Shown here: positions 1-8,838 of the stretch, piece by piece | How the letters are laid out: each line of letters begins with the position of its first letter | Position numbering within the stretch: the first letter of the stretch is position 1 | Assembly (NCBI GenBank): GCA_031270585.1 | Contig: JAISXK010000143.1 | Span: 1-22,696, forward strand | Origin: Clostridiales bacterium | GTDB lineage: Bacteria > Bacillota > Clostridia > Christensenellales > CAG-138 | Direction: 5' to 3' | Length of the DNA: 22,696 nucleotides | Translations under genes and position numbers: made by a program | The notes under the pieces: model-generated | What the model saw: the letters and a program-made list of their open reading frames with translations, nothing else | Databases searched by the model: none | What the model was told of the DNA's origin: nothing

Positions 1-1681
1 CGCCCTTTTTGCCCTTTGCCACAATATATGCGACCCCCGCCGTCATGATAAGCTCTTTGGCCTGCGCCACATTCACAAACCCCACCGGCACGCCTATAAC
101 CAGCGCCGGGCTGACGCGGCCGGCGCGTATGAGCTCATAGAGCCGCAGCAGCGCCGTAGGGGCGTTGCCGATGGCGAATATGGCGTTGCCCGCAAATTGC
201 GCCGCCTTGTCCATGGAAGCGGCGGCTCTTGTAATGCCCTTTCGTTTGGCTTCTTGCGCAATATCCGCATCCGCCATATAGCAAAGCACCTCGCCGCCAT
301 ACCCGGAAAGTTCTTTTTTGTTGACGCCCGCCTTTGCCATATTGGTGTCGGTCACAATGTTTGCGCCGGATTTGATCGCCGCAAGCGCGATATTGATAGC
401 GGCATCCGAAAAGCATAGGGTATCCGCGTAATCAAAATCCGCCGTCGCGTGGATAACCCGTTTGATCACCGGCGCAAGCGCGGGGTCCAAGGCGTGCGGC
501 AGCCCGCTTTCTATGATGGCGAAGCTTTGCGCTTCAATTTCGTCCGGCGGCATCATTTCAATATCCATCGTTATGGCCCTGTTACAAGCGGGCTCCCGCC
601 TGCGAGCGGCATCATCCCCCGCGCCATAACGGCCTGTATCGCGCTTGCCACGCAATACCTCGCTCAACGCGGCGAGAAGCTCTTCATTCTCTTTTCGGGC
701 GCGCACGGCAACGCGGCAGTAGCTATCGTTAAGCCCCGTATAATTCCCGCAGGGGCGTATGAGTATACCCCGCCGCAGCAACCTGTCGTGCAGCGGCGCT
801 TTGCTGTAAAGCAGCAAAAAATTCGCGTCGCTGGGATATGTGCAAATATTTAATGCCCGCAATCCCTGTTGCAGATACGCCCGCTCCCCTTTGATAAGCG
901 CCCTTGTTTGCCGCATCCACCCTTCGCACGTGAGCGCCGCCAACCCCGCGCATTGCGCCACGGCAGACACGCCCCAGCTTTGCCCGCAGCTTTCTATACT
1001 ACGCAACAGCGTTTCATCTGCGCAAAGCAAATACCCCAGTCGCAGCCCCGCCATGGCGTACGTCTTGGTAAAAGCCCGCAGGATGACGAGGTTTTTATAT
1101 GCGCGCAGCCATGGCTTGAGAGAAACGCCACAGCTAAACTCCAAAAAGCATTCGTCCACCACCAGCAAGGCGCCCTGCTTTTCGCAACGGGCAAGCACCT
1201 GATGCAGCAAGCCTTCCGGGAAAAGCCGTCCCGTGGGGTTGTTGGGGTTGCAGAGAAACACCGCGTCCACATCCGGCAGGATAGCGTCCAACAGTTCCTC
1301 ATCCGGCAAAAAACCGTTTTCTTCCAAAAGCGTGTGCGTGTGGATACCGCCGCCCGTCAGCAACACCGCCTTTTCATATTCGGAAAACGAAGGCGCGCAA
1401 ATAAGCGCCCGCCTGGGTTTAACGGATAAGCACAGGCGCATGATCAGATCCGCCGCCCCGTTGCCGCACAGCACATATTCCCGCAGCATGCCTTCGTGCC
1501 GCGCGATAGCCGCGCAAAGCGCCCGGCAGCGCGGGTCGGGGTAGACGGCATAGCTATCCACATGGCGGATAACGGCCTCTTTGACGGCGGGCGGCATGCC
1601 CAGAGGATTGATGTTTGCGGAAAAATCCAACCGTATATGCTGATGCGCATAAATATCCCCGCCGTGATCATACCGTTGCAT
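1..1681 (-). CDS. cobD-cbiC: CobD-CbiC fusion: threonine-phosphate decarboxylase / cobalt-precorrin-8 methylmutase (C-terminus cut by window edge)
   Basis: One open frame of 560 visible codons. Residues 1 to about 344 are a class II PLP aminotransferase fold matching CobD, which makes (R)-1-aminopropan-2-ol phosphate from threonine phosphate for the nucleotide loop. FSANINPLG lies at 20-28, NPNNPTG at 145-151, and the PLP lysine is K206 in FTKTYAMAGLRLGY. A polar linker of about 27 residues follows. Met372 then opens a CbiC domain, which moves the C11 methyl to C12 to give cobyrinate. Its signatures are QSFAIIE, VIHATADFDYA (likely catalytic His411) and TDTNMAKAG. I checked the junction codon by codon and found no stop; 1681 and 568 are in the same frame. 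About 20 residues are missing at the left edge. The start overlaps the end of cbiB by 14 bases, with a GGGGGG ribosome site inside cbiB. An internal start at 568 has no good ribosome site, so a fused product is favoured. Confidence 0.93.
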   Translation of the reverse strand, partial: MQRYDHGGDIYAHQHIRLDFSANINPLGMPPAVKEAVIRHVDSYAVYPDPRCRALCAAIARHEGMLREYVLCGNGAADLIMRLCLSVKPRRALICAPSFSEYEKAVLLTGGGIHTHTLLEENGFLPDEELLDAILPDVDAVFLCNPNNPTGRLFPEGLLHQVLARCEKQGALLVVDECFLEFSCGVSLKPWLRAYKNLVILRAFTKTYAMAGLRLGYLLCADETLLRSIESCGQSWGVSAVAQCAGLAALTCEGWMRQTRALIKGERAYLQQGLRALNICTYPSDANFLLLYSKAPLHDRLLRRGILIRPCGNYTGLNDSYCRVAVRARKENEELLAALSEVLRGKRDTGRYGAGDDAARRREPACNRAITMDIEMMPPDEIEAQSFAIIESGLPHALDPALAPVIKRVIHATADFDYADTLCFSDAAINIALAAIKSGANIVTDTNMAKAGVNKKELSGYGGEVLCYMADADIAQEAKRKGITRAAASMDKAAQFAGNAIFAIGNAPTALLRLYELIRAGRVSPALVIGVPVGFVNVAQAKELIMTAGVAYIVAKGKKG

Positions 1682-2660
1682 ACATCCACCCCCCTATCAC
1701 CAGTAAGCTTATCGCTAAAACCAACGCCAGCATCAGCCACGCAGCGCCATTCATCAGCCGGTTTGCCCGTCGAATATCTTCGGCTTCAATGGGACGAACA
1801 GGATCGCCAATCGCGGGCTTTTTTACCAACCTGCCAAAGTAGAACGCGTCCCCCGCCAGCCGCAGGCCCAGCGCCCCCGCGCAAACCGCCTCCGTGTGGG
1901 CGGCGTTGGGGCTGCTGTGGTTGCGCTTGTCACGCCGGTAAATAAGCCTGGCATTTTGAAAATCCATGCCGCACAGCGCGCTTGCAAGCAGCATCAGCCG
2001 CGCCGCCAGCCGGGCGGGGATGTAGTTGAGCGCATCATCCAGCCTTGCCGCAGCCCTGCCAAAATACAGGTATGTATCAGACTTGTAGCCTACCATGGAA
2101 TCCATGGTATTCGCCGCCTTATAGAGGCACCCCAGCACACCGCCGCCCAGCAGCATGTAAAATAAGGGCGCCACCACGCCGTCGGATGTGTTCTCCGCCA
2201 CGGTCTCCACAGCGGCGCGGGTAACGCCGGATTTATCAAGGGCAGCGGTATCCCGCCCCACAATCATGGAAACGGCCTTGCGCGCCCCCGCAAGGTCATC
2301 CGCCCGCAACCGTTCATACACCCGCATGCTCTCCACCCGCAGGCTTTTTGCCGCCAGCAACTGAAAGCAAAGCAGAGCCTCCAACGCAAACCCAAGGTAT
2401 AAGGACGCCGCGTACCCCAACGCCAGTACCCCCGCCACGGCGCCCGCGCTTATGAACAGCACGAGCGCGACAAGCCATCTGCCCGCGCGCAGTTCCTGCG
2501 CCCTCTCCCGCAGGAATCGTTTTAACAGGAACCCTTCCATCCTTGTGATCAGCGCGCCGATCAGCCGTATCATGTGGGGCATTTTCGCTGGGTCGCCTAT
2601 GAGCTGATCCATGCAAAACCCCAGGGCGATAGCCGCCGTGCGCCAAAGGAATATCAGCAT
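1668..2660 (-). CDS. cbiB: Adenosylcobinamide-phosphate synthase CbiB
   Basis: This integral membrane protein joins the aminopropanol phosphate made by CobD to adenosylcobyric acid. The N-terminus shows the family pattern (CMDQLIGDP, then MPHMIRLIG). The hydrophobic stretches around VALVLFISAGAVAGVLALG and AAWLMLALVLAISLLVIGG look like membrane segments. The conserved NTSDGVVAPLFYMLLGG, NTMDSMVGYKSDTYLYFG and PARLAARLM blocks are present. An upstream start at 2711 is open, but I chose the ATG at 2660: it has an AGGTGG ribosome site, gives the family-typical N-terminus and 330 residues, and overlaps the cobC stop as ATGCTGA. Lying directly before cobD fits the shared branch of the pathway. Confidence 0.95.
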   Translation of the reverse strand: MLIFLWRTAAIALGFCMDQLIGDPAKMPHMIRLIGALITRMEGFLLKRFLRERAQELRAGRWLVALVLFISAGAVAGVLALGYAASLYLGFALEALLCFQLLAAKSLRVESMRVYERLRADDLAGARKAVSMIVGRDTAALDKSGVTRAAVETVAENTSDGVVAPLFYMLLGGGVLGCLYKAANTMDSMVGYKSDTYLYFGRAAARLDDALNYIPARLAARLMLLASALCGMDFQNARLIYRRDKRNHSSPNAAHTEAVCAGALGLRLAGDAFYFGRLVKKPAIGDPVRPIEAEDIRRANRLMNGAAWLMLALVLAISLLVIGGWMYATV

Positions 2661-3238
2661 GGCTGCCACCTGTCCAATACGCGCAACACCGGCCCCGGCG
2701 CGCAGGCGCACAATACCACGCCGCAGTTGCCGATATGATACTTATAAAACGCCTGCCTGGGCAGCGCGTATGCCGCCAATATGGCCATCATGACACCGCC
2801 GTGCGCCACAAAGGCCGCAGTATCACCAGCCGCGCATTCCCCCAGCGCACCTTCAAACGCGCGGGCGCAGCGGGCAAAAAATGTTTGCGGCCCCTCTAAG
2901 CCCGGTATACCCTCCGTACAGCCTGTTGCGAGCCACGCGTTGTAGGCGGCATTGTTTTTTAATTCATCCGCCGTTTTCCCTTCAAATACGCCAAAATCGC
3001 ATTCCCGCAAACCGTCGCACGCTTTTGCCTGCATATGGGGGAAGAGGATAGCCGCCGTTTCCACGCAGCGCCGCATAGGGCTGCAAAACAGTTTGTCGAC
3101 GGCGGCAAGCCTGCCGTCGCCACACAGCGCCTGCGCCTGCCGCACACCCTGTGGGCAAAGCGCTTCATCCGTCCTGCCGATATACCGCTTGGCAAGGTTA
3201 CCCTTGGTCGCCCCATGGCGTATAAGCAACACCTTCAT
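2654..3238 (-). CDS. cobC: Alpha-ribazole phosphatase CobC, histidine phosphatase superfamily
   Basis: CobC removes phosphate from alpha-ribazole phosphate (or adenosylcobalamin 5'-phosphate) late in nucleotide-loop assembly. The phosphohistidine motif RHG sits at residues 7-9, so His8 is the likely nucleophile. YIGRTDEAL, FCSPMRRCVETA, the acidic CDFGVFEGKTADEL and the second-histidine motif FVAHGGVM follow in the usual order. The protein has 194 residues, normal for the family. An open frame extends ten codons upstream, but the ATG at 3238 gives the expected MKVLLIRHG start, overlaps the cobS stop as ATGA and has a G-rich ribosome site. General phosphoglycerate-mutase-like phosphatases share the fold; the operon context supports CobC. 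Confidence 0.92.
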   Translation of the reverse strand: MKVLLIRHGATKGNLAKRYIGRTDEALCPQGVRQAQALCGDGRLAAVDKLFCSPMRRCVETAAILFPHMQAKACDGLRECDFGVFEGKTADELKNNAAYNAWLATGCTEGIPGLEGPQTFFARCARAFEGALGECAAGDTAAFVAHGGVMMAILAAYALPRQAFYKYHIGNCGVVLCACAPGPVLRVLDRWQPC

Positions 3239-4008
3239 GGCAAGCCCCCCATTGCGCTGCCGATGCATGCGCCCATAAGCAGCAACAGCTCAAAAAGCTG
3301 CAAAAAATAACCCGTTGTATCCCCGGTAACGCCGCCGAGCTTTTTCTGCGCAAGCCGCACATACCAGCAGAGGCCAAACAGGCACAGCACACGGGCGCCC
3401 GCGCCGGCACTTGGCGCAAGCAGCAGCATACCGCCCCCCGCGCCAAGTGCAAACGCCAGCCCGGCACATAGGGTCGCCCGCCCGGACGCATCCTTTGTAA
3501 AAGCGTGCAGCATGCCGTCCTCCCTTGCGTTTGGCAATCGGGCGGCGGTGCAAACCGCCGCCGCGCGGGACAGGACATACCCCGCGCAAAGAGCGGCGAC
3601 CGCCCCCGTGTGATACAGCGTGTAGCTGAAGCCGAAATACAGCAACCGGTATACGCCATAGCCCAATATAGCGAACGCCCCGGCATGCGGGTCTTTCATG
3701 ATGGCCAGCGTTTGTTCCCTGTCCTGCCGCGCGCCAAGGGCGTCCACGGTATCCATAAAGCCGTCCATATGAATACCCCCCGTTAACAGCAAGGGGGCGC
3801 AGGTGAATACCGCAGCAAACAGCACGCCATTCACGCCCAGCGTATGGCACAGCAAATACCAAAGATAGTTCACCCCGCCGATCACCGCCCCCACCAGCGG
3901 CAAAAAGCAAAGGGAAAAACGTGTTTCTTTTGCGTCCCACTCCGCGCGGGGCATGGGCAGTATGGAATACATGGAAAAAGCTATGCCTATCGCGCGCATT
4001 ATCTTCAT
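3235..4008 (-). CDS. cobS: Adenosylcobinamide-GDP ribazoletransferase (cobalamin synthase) CobS
   Basis: This polytopic membrane enzyme joins adenosylcobinamide-GDP to alpha-ribazole (or its phosphate). The 257-residue length and N-terminal pattern (AIGIAFSMYSILPMP, then FLPLVGAVIGG) fit the family. So do GGIHMDGFMDTVDALGAR, which carries the conserved metal-binding acidic motif, and KDPHAGAFAILGYGVY. Several long hydrophobic runs follow toward the C-terminus. The ATG overlaps the cobU stop as ATGA and has an AAGGAG ribosome site. Membrane location matches its neighbour CbiB; CobS and CbiB act on adjacent steps. Confidence 0.96.
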   Translation of the reverse strand: MKIMRAIGIAFSMYSILPMPRAEWDAKETRFSLCFLPLVGAVIGGVNYLWYLLCHTLGVNGVLFAAVFTCAPLLLTGGIHMDGFMDTVDALGARQDREQTLAIMKDPHAGAFAILGYGVYRLLYFGFSYTLYHTGAVAALCAGYVLSRAAAVCTAARLPNAREDGMLHAFTKDASGRATLCAGLAFALGAGGGMLLLAPSAGAGARVLCLFGLCWYVRLAQKKLGGVTGDTTGYFLQLFELLLLMGACIGSAMGGLP

Positions 4009-4541
4009 GGCAGTTCTCCTTTTCGTATGCGGGGCTTTCCTTCCTGTGTTTCCATGGCTACGTCGGAGAGGGCCAGCAGCCTGTCGTTTACATCAAGCAG
4101 CGCGGCAATATAAGCCGCAGTTTCTTCATCGTGCTGCCCGGCAAGGGTCGCCCCGCTTATGGTAACGATAACAAGATGCCGGCACCAGGCGGCCAGGGCC
4201 CGTATCTCTGAAAACACGGCGCCGGCACAGTCCTTTTCTCCCAGACGGAACATGCGGTTGGCAAGAAGGTTTGAAACATCCTCCAGCAGCACGCCGGCGT
4301 CCCTCGGGATGGCGTCCCCCAGGATGGCCGCGCCGGCAAGGCTTTCCGGCAGTTCGAGCGTGGTATAGCCCAAGCCCTCGCGGGCCAGCTTATGCCTTTT
4401 TACCCGCGAAAGTCCCTCTTCCCCATAGGGCCGCATGGTGGCGATGTAGATAAGGGGGCCGCCTTGCGAAAGCCTCTCGATGAGCGTTTGCGCAAAGGCG
4501 CTTTTACCGCTGTTGTTTGCCCCCGTCACGAGCGCGATCAT
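4005..4541 (-). CDS. cobU: Adenosylcobinamide kinase / adenosylcobinamide-phosphate guanylyltransferase CobU
   Basis: CobU phosphorylates adenosylcobinamide and then transfers GMP from GTP, giving the GDP-activated intermediate used by CobS. The P-loop is GANNSGKS at residues 7-14, where most homologues have GGxRSGKS. It is followed by YIATMRPYGEEGLSRVKRHK, which matches the family block that includes the guanylylated histidine, and by VLLEDVSNLLANRMF. Length is 178 residues, as expected. It overlaps cobT upstream and cobS downstream by four bases each. The altered P-loop (NN for xR) is a small oddity that still keeps the GKS core. Confidence 0.95.
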   Translation of the reverse strand: MIALVTGANNSGKSAFAQTLIERLSQGGPLIYIATMRPYGEEGLSRVKRHKLAREGLGYTTLELPESLAGAAILGDAIPRDAGVLLEDVSNLLANRMFRLGEKDCAGAVFSEIRALAAWCRHLVIVTISGATLAGQHDEETAAYIAALLDVNDRLLALSDVAMETQEGKPRIRKGELP

Positions 4542-5590
4542 GGGTAGCTCCTATAGGCTTCCACCCCGATATCCGCAAACGTTGCAGCGCTGTTGTATAC
4601 GGCGGCCGCCATATCGAGCAAGGGAAAGAGCGCCACGGCGCCGGTACCCTCCCCCAACCGCATACCGGCGTGGAGTATGGGCATAAGCCCCAGCGCGTCT
4701 AAAACGGCCTTGCTCGCGGGTTCCGCGCTTATGTGAGAGGGGAGGATATACTCGCGCGCGGCGCCGCATAAACGCACGGCGCACAGGGCCGCCACGGAGG
4801 ATATCAGCCCGTCCATCACGATGGGCACACGGTAGAGCGCTCCCCCCAGAAACACGCCCGCCATGGCGGCGATATCAAGCCCTCCCAGCTTGTGCAACAC
4901 ATCCAGCGGGTCGTTGGCGTTCGGCTTGTTTATGGCGGCGGCTTTTTTGATGGCGGCCAGCTTGCGGCAAAGCCCTTCATCCGAAAGCCCCGCGCCGCGT
5001 CCCGCGACTTCTTCCACAGGCAAGCCCAGCAGCACGCTTGCCATGGCGCTGCTGGTGGCGGTATTGCCGATACCCACCTCCCCTGCGGCGATGAGCGTAT
5101 AGCGCTGCTCCTTCTTTTCCTTTACGGCCCGCATGCCGAGTAATATCGCCCGCTCCGCAACCTTTAGCGGCATGGCGGGGCCCACCGTCATATCTTTCGT
5201 GCCCCGCATCAGCTTTTGTGCCGCAAGATTCTTTACCGTATCCGTCATGCCGATATCAAGCGCAAACACATCGGCGCCGCACGCGTTCGCCATGGCGTTT
5301 ACGCTTGCCTTGTCGTCCCGCAGCATGGCGGCGATGGCGGTGGTCACTTCATGTCCCGCCTGCGTTACACCCTTCGCGACCACGCCGTTATCCGCACAGA
5401 ACACCAGCACGCATTTTTTACTGATATTCACATCAGCGCTGCCGGTAATGGCGGCGACGCGGGCAATGAGGCGTTCAAGCTCCCCCAAACTTCCCAGCGG
5501 CTTGGCGATATTGCTAAAACGGGCGGCGCACGCCGCGTACGCTGCGTCATCCACGGGCCGGATATGTTTTATGAGCTCACTTAGCCGCAT
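4538..5590 (-). CDS. cobT: Nicotinate-nucleotide:dimethylbenzimidazole phosphoribosyltransferase CobT
   Basis: CobT activates the lower-ligand base by moving it onto the phosphoribosyl group of nicotinate mononucleotide, giving alpha-ribazole phosphate. Family blocks are clear: IAKPLGSLGELE near the N-terminus, FCADNGVVAKGVTQAGHEVT, GEVGIGNTATSSAM, and MRLGEGTGA with the likely catalytic Glu314. Length is 350 residues. The start lies 14 bases inside the end of cbiA, with GAGAAAGGCGG upstream as ribosome site. No lower-ligand synthesis gene (bluB or the bza set) is in view, so the native base cannot be inferred. Confidence 0.97.
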   Translation of the reverse strand: MRLSELIKHIRPVDDAAYAACAARFSNIAKPLGSLGELERLIARVAAITGSADVNISKKCVLVFCADNGVVAKGVTQAGHEVTTAIAAMLRDDKASVNAMANACGADVFALDIGMTDTVKNLAAQKLMRGTKDMTVGPAMPLKVAERAILLGMRAVKEKKEQRYTLIAAGEVGIGNTATSSAMASVLLGLPVEEVAGRGAGLSDEGLCRKLAAIKKAAAINKPNANDPLDVLHKLGGLDIAAMAGVFLGGALYRVPIVMDGLISSVAALCAVRLCGAAREYILPSHISAEPASKAVLDALGLMPILHAGMRLGEGTGAVALFPLLDMAAAVYNSAATFADIGVEAYRSYP

Positions 5591-6911
5591 AGCCGGCCGC
5601 CTTTCTCATAAAGTGCCGCGCCATTTTGGGATTTGTATGAAAATACAGATGCGGGAAGCCCGCGTACAGCGTATCCGTAGCGTGGATGGCGGGCCAGCTT
5701 TTATTCCGCCCCGCTTTGTGCGCCGTAAACGCGTCTCCGGGGTTATCGCTTTCGTAATAATGGAACTCATGGGCAAAGAAGCTTTCCCCCTTCGCACAAA
5801 GCAGGGTATCCTTGTTTGCCTCCAGCTCCATATACCCAAACCGCTGCGGCTTGTTTGTGCGAAAAGCGTCGCCCCCTATCACCCCTGCCATGGGAACGCC
5901 ATCCAGCGTATCATGCAGGTACAAAAAGCCGCCGCATTCCGCGATGGTGGGCAAGCCTTGCCCTATGCTATCGCGTATACACTGAAGCATGGGCTTGTTT
6001 TTGCCGAGCGCTTGCGCGTGCAATTCCGGGTATCCGCCCGGGATGTACAGCCCGCCTGTGTTCGCAGGCAGGGCGGCATCCCGCAGAGGGCTAAAAAACA
6101 CCGGTTCCGCGCCCAACGCTTCCAGCAAATCCAGGTTTTCCTGATAGCAAAAGGAAAACGCTTCATCCTTCGCTACCGCAATACGGGCGGAAACTTTCTC
6201 CTCTTCCCGATAAAGCGCTTGCGCCCGTACCTCGGGCGCGGACGCCGCAAGGGAAAGTATGCCGTCTATATCAAGATGCTTTTCCGCCAGCGCCCCAAGG
6301 CGGCTTAGCTTTTGGGGCAGATCCGTTACTTCATGGGCCGTCATCAACCCCAAATGTCTGCTTTTGACGGCGTTATCCCCGTTGCAGGGCAAAAAACCCA
6401 GCGGCCTTACGCGCGCCCGTTCAACCGCGCCGCAAAGATCCGCGTAGCGGGCCTCGGGGCAGCAATTGAATATAACGCCGCAGATATGCCGTTCACGCCC
6501 ATATTCCACAAAGCCCTTCACCACCGCGCCAATGGAGTTTGCCATGCCCGTAACGTCCGCTACCAGTATGACCGGCGTTTTTGTTATGCCCGCCACGGCA
6601 TATGTGCTTGCCCATTGTGTACAGGCAATGCCGTCGTAATACCCCATTACGCCTTCGAGTATGGAAACATCCTTTCCCTTGTAGTGGGCCAGTATGCTAT
6701 TCAGCTTTTGCGGTTCACAAAAAAAAGGATCAAGGTTGTGGGCCGTTACCCCAAGGGCGCTTTTGTGAAACATGGCGTCTATATAATCCGGCCCGCATTT
6801 AAAGGACGCCACATATAGTCCCCTGGCCCTCAGCGCCGCCAGCAGCGCTATGGTTATGGTGGTCTTGCCGCAACCGCTGTGCGTGCCCGCAAGCAATACC
6901 CTATTGTGCAT
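5577..6911 (-). CDS. cbiA: Cobyrinate a,c-diamide synthase CbiA
   Basis: CbiA uses ATP and glutamine to amidate the a and c side chains of cobyrinate. The N-terminal P-loop domain shows GTHSGCGKT at residues 9-17 and SFKCGPDYIDAMFH. The C-terminal class I glutamine amidotransferase domain holds the nucleophile Cys326 in ECGGFLYLHD and the histidine region AGFPHLYFH. Length is 444 residues, normal for CbiA and shorter than the related CbiP. The start overlaps the cbiET stop by 11 bases and has a GGAGG ribosome site. No CbiP is visible, so later amidations must be encoded outside the window. Confidence 0.97.
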   Translation of the reverse strand: MHNRVLLAGTHSGCGKTTITIALLAALRARGLYVASFKCGPDYIDAMFHKSALGVTAHNLDPFFCEPQKLNSILAHYKGKDVSILEGVMGYYDGIACTQWASTYAVAGITKTPVILVADVTGMANSIGAVVKGFVEYGRERHICGVIFNCCPEARYADLCGAVERARVRPLGFLPCNGDNAVKSRHLGLMTAHEVTDLPQKLSRLGALAEKHLDIDGILSLAASAPEVRAQALYREEEKVSARIAVAKDEAFSFCYQENLDLLEALGAEPVFFSPLRDAALPANTGGLYIPGGYPELHAQALGKNKPMLQCIRDSIGQGLPTIAECGGFLYLHDTLDGVPMAGVIGGDAFRTNKPQRFGYMELEANKDTLLCAKGESFFAHEFHYYESDNPGDAFTAHKAGRNKSWPAIHATDTLYAGFPHLYFHTNPKMARHFMRKAAGYAAK

Positions 6912-8094
6912 GGCCGCCTCCGCTTATGATAAATACCGGGTTGTTGGCCAGCAGCATATGCAAAGTGCCCGCCGCTTTTGCCCGCGCAACGCCAAGCTGC
7001 ACGATTTCTATATGCGCAACACCGTTTTCTTCAAAAGCGCGCGGCAACGCGCCGATACTTTCCAGTGCCACCGCCGTCGCCACGATACGTACATGGGGGT
7101 TCTTTTCCAGCAGCGCTCGTATGATCCCTTTTGCATATCCGCCGCTGCCGCCTATAAAGGCTGCGTCGGGTCTTGGCAGGGAACGAAACGCCCCCGGCGC
7201 TTCGCCATATACGCGCTCCACATTTCCAATGTGAAAGCGGCGGCAATTTTCCAGCGCCAAAGCAAGCGCCGCTTCATTGCGCTCTATAGCGTATACCCGT
7301 CCTTCATGGGCGCAAAGCGCCATCTCCACCGTGACGGAACCCGTGCCTGCGCCAATATCGTAGCAGATATCGCCGGGATACAGGCCGAGCTTACCGAGCG
7401 CCACCGCGCGCGCCTCGCTTTTTGTCATGGGCGCGTCCCCGCGCAGAAATTCTTCATCGGGGATGCCGGTACGTATGCGCGGATCCGCCTTGTCGTTTTC
7501 TATCAGCAGCACCGTCAGCGCGGCGGTGGTTTTCGCCGCCGCTTCTTTTGCGGTGGTTTTCGTAATACGCTCATCCGCGCCGCCAAGGTTTTCGCCTGAT
7601 GTGACGGGTAAGCCGCCATATCCCGCGTCTGCCAGCTTTTTATAGATCGCTTTTGTGTCGTTCCCCGTTAAACAGAATGTGCGGCGGTTGCGCCGCACGC
7701 AATCCACCACGCCCGCATGCCGCCCGTGCAGGCTGATGGGCCGCACATCCTGCCAGGGTACCCCCAGCCGGGCAAAAAAATAGCTTAACGAGGAAACGCC
7801 GGGTATCAGTTCCACCTCATATTCACACAACGCCTCCAGCAGTCTGCGCGCGCCGCTGTAAAAGCCCACGTCGCCGGAAACCAAAATGGCGACATCCGCC
7901 GCGTCGCATTTTGCGATATACGCGGCAATCTTTTCCGCGCGGTATTCCGCAAATACATTTTTCCCCATACGCGCGTATACGTCAAGCAGCCGCTCCGGGC
8001 CAATCACAAGCGCAGCCCCGGCGGCCTTTGACATCGCCTCTTGCGTGATACTGTTTGATCCCATGCCCGTGCCTATGATTGCAATCCGTTTCAT
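6901..8094 (-). CDS. cbiET: CbiE-CbiT fusion: cobalt-precorrin-7 C5-methyltransferase / cobalt-precorrin-6B C15-methyltransferase (decarboxylating)
   Basis: The N-terminal half (about 1-195) is a tetrapyrrole methylase of the CbiE type: IIGTGMGSNSIT, LVSGDVGFYSGA and LIPGVSSLSYFFARLG. The second half (about 205-397) is a Rossmann SAM methyltransferase of the CbiT type: GIPDEEFLRGDAPMTKSEAR, then the SAM loop DIGAGTGSVTVEMA starting at Asp246, and FIGGSGG. Together they methylate C5 and C15 and remove the C12 acetate carboxyl. The same fusion is known as CobL in the aerobic pathway. The start directly follows the cbiJ stop, and GGAGG lies about nine bases upstream. Confidence 0.96.
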   Translation of the reverse strand: MKRIAIIGTGMGSNSITQEAMSKAAGAALVIGPERLLDVYARMGKNVFAEYRAEKIAAYIAKCDAADVAILVSGDVGFYSGARRLLEALCEYEVELIPGVSSLSYFFARLGVPWQDVRPISLHGRHAGVVDCVRRNRRTFCLTGNDTKAIYKKLADAGYGGLPVTSGENLGGADERITKTTAKEAAAKTTAALTVLLIENDKADPRIRTGIPDEEFLRGDAPMTKSEARAVALGKLGLYPGDICYDIGAGTGSVTVEMALCAHEGRVYAIERNEAALALALENCRRFHIGNVERVYGEAPGAFRSLPRPDAAFIGGSGGYAKGIIRALLEKNPHVRIVATAVALESIGALPRAFEENGVAHIEIVQLGVARAKAAGTLHMLLANNPVFIISGGGHAQ

Positions 8095-8838
8095 TTATAG
8101 TTCCTCCAGAAACGTCAGCGCTTCCCCGAGCGTATACCCCCGATCCTCCGGCCGCGCCAGGACGGCGGCCTGCACATGAAGTTCCCGCGCCGCCGCCAGC
8201 TTTTCCGGGTAACCGCCTATCGTTCCCGACTCCTTCGTGACGAGTACGCGCGCGCCGGTTTCTTTAAACATGGCGGCGTTCAGCTCTCTGGAAAACGGCC
8301 CCTGCATCAATACCAAATGCGCGGGCAAATAGCCAAGCTTAAGGCAATGCGCCAAACCCTCCACGGTGGGCAGCAACCGCAAATACACGCGCTCCTGAAA
8401 GCCGCAGACATGCGTAAACGCCCGCGCGTGCTTTGCCCCCATGGCAGCGAATATGTTGCCGGCGGTGGTGTTAAGCCAATCCACAAGCGCCTGCAAATTC
8501 GTGAAAAGCGCGCAGCCGTCAACCGGCGAACGATCCCGCGCGACGCGGATATATTTGGGCGGCAACCCTTCGCACGCCAGTCGGATGTTACGGCTGGCGT
8601 GATGCGCATAGGGATGCGTTGCGTCTATCACGATAACAGGACGCTCTCTTTCAATCAACGCGCGCATCATATCTTCATCCATGCGTCCGGCCAGCGTCGT
8701 TATGCCCCGGCCGGCGGTTTGAAGCGCGCTACCGTAATCCGTGGCGACGCATTGGAGCGTGGAGACGCCCAGCGCCTGAAGCTTATCGGCTAACGCGCGG
8801 CTTTCCGTTGTGCCGCCGAACATAATCACTTTATACAT
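8095..8838 (-). CDS. cbiJ: Cobalt-precorrin-6A reductase CbiJ
   Basis: CbiJ reduces the macrocycle of cobalt-precorrin-6A to 6B with a nicotinamide cofactor. Supporting motifs are the nucleotide-binding start VIMFGGTTESRALADKL, the family block VIDATHPYAHHASRNI, and the C-terminal LVTKESGTIGGYPEKL. Length is 247 residues, usual for CbiJ/CobK. The start overlaps the cbiH stop by eight bases. Placement between cbiH and cbiET matches pathway order. Confidence 0.95.
   Translation of the reverse strand: MYKVIMFGGTTESRALADKLQALGVSTLQCVATDYGSALQTAGRGITTLAGRMDEDMMRALIERERPVIVIDATHPYAHHASRNIRLACEGLPPKYIRVARDRSPVDGCALFTNLQALVDWLNTTAGNIFAAMGAKHARAFTHVCGFQERVYLRLLPTVEGLAHCLKLGYLPAHLVLMQGPFSRELNAAMFKETGARVLVTKESGTIGGYPEKLAAARELHVQAAVLARPEDRGYTLGEALTFLEEL

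Noticed and set aside
1..568. cbiC as a separate gene starting at 568
   Set aside because: The upstream cobD frame continues into it without a stop, and the ATG lacks a well-placed ribosome site; annotated as a fusion, with internal initiation left possible.
2661..2711. Longer start for cbiB
   Set aside because: It would overlap cobC by 58 bases and adds an atypical leader; the ATG at 2660 has the better ribosome site and the family-typical start.
5133..6308. Open frame of 391 codons on the plus strand across cobT and cbiA
   Set aside because: It is antisense to two certain enzymes, shows no domain and has no convincing ribosome site.
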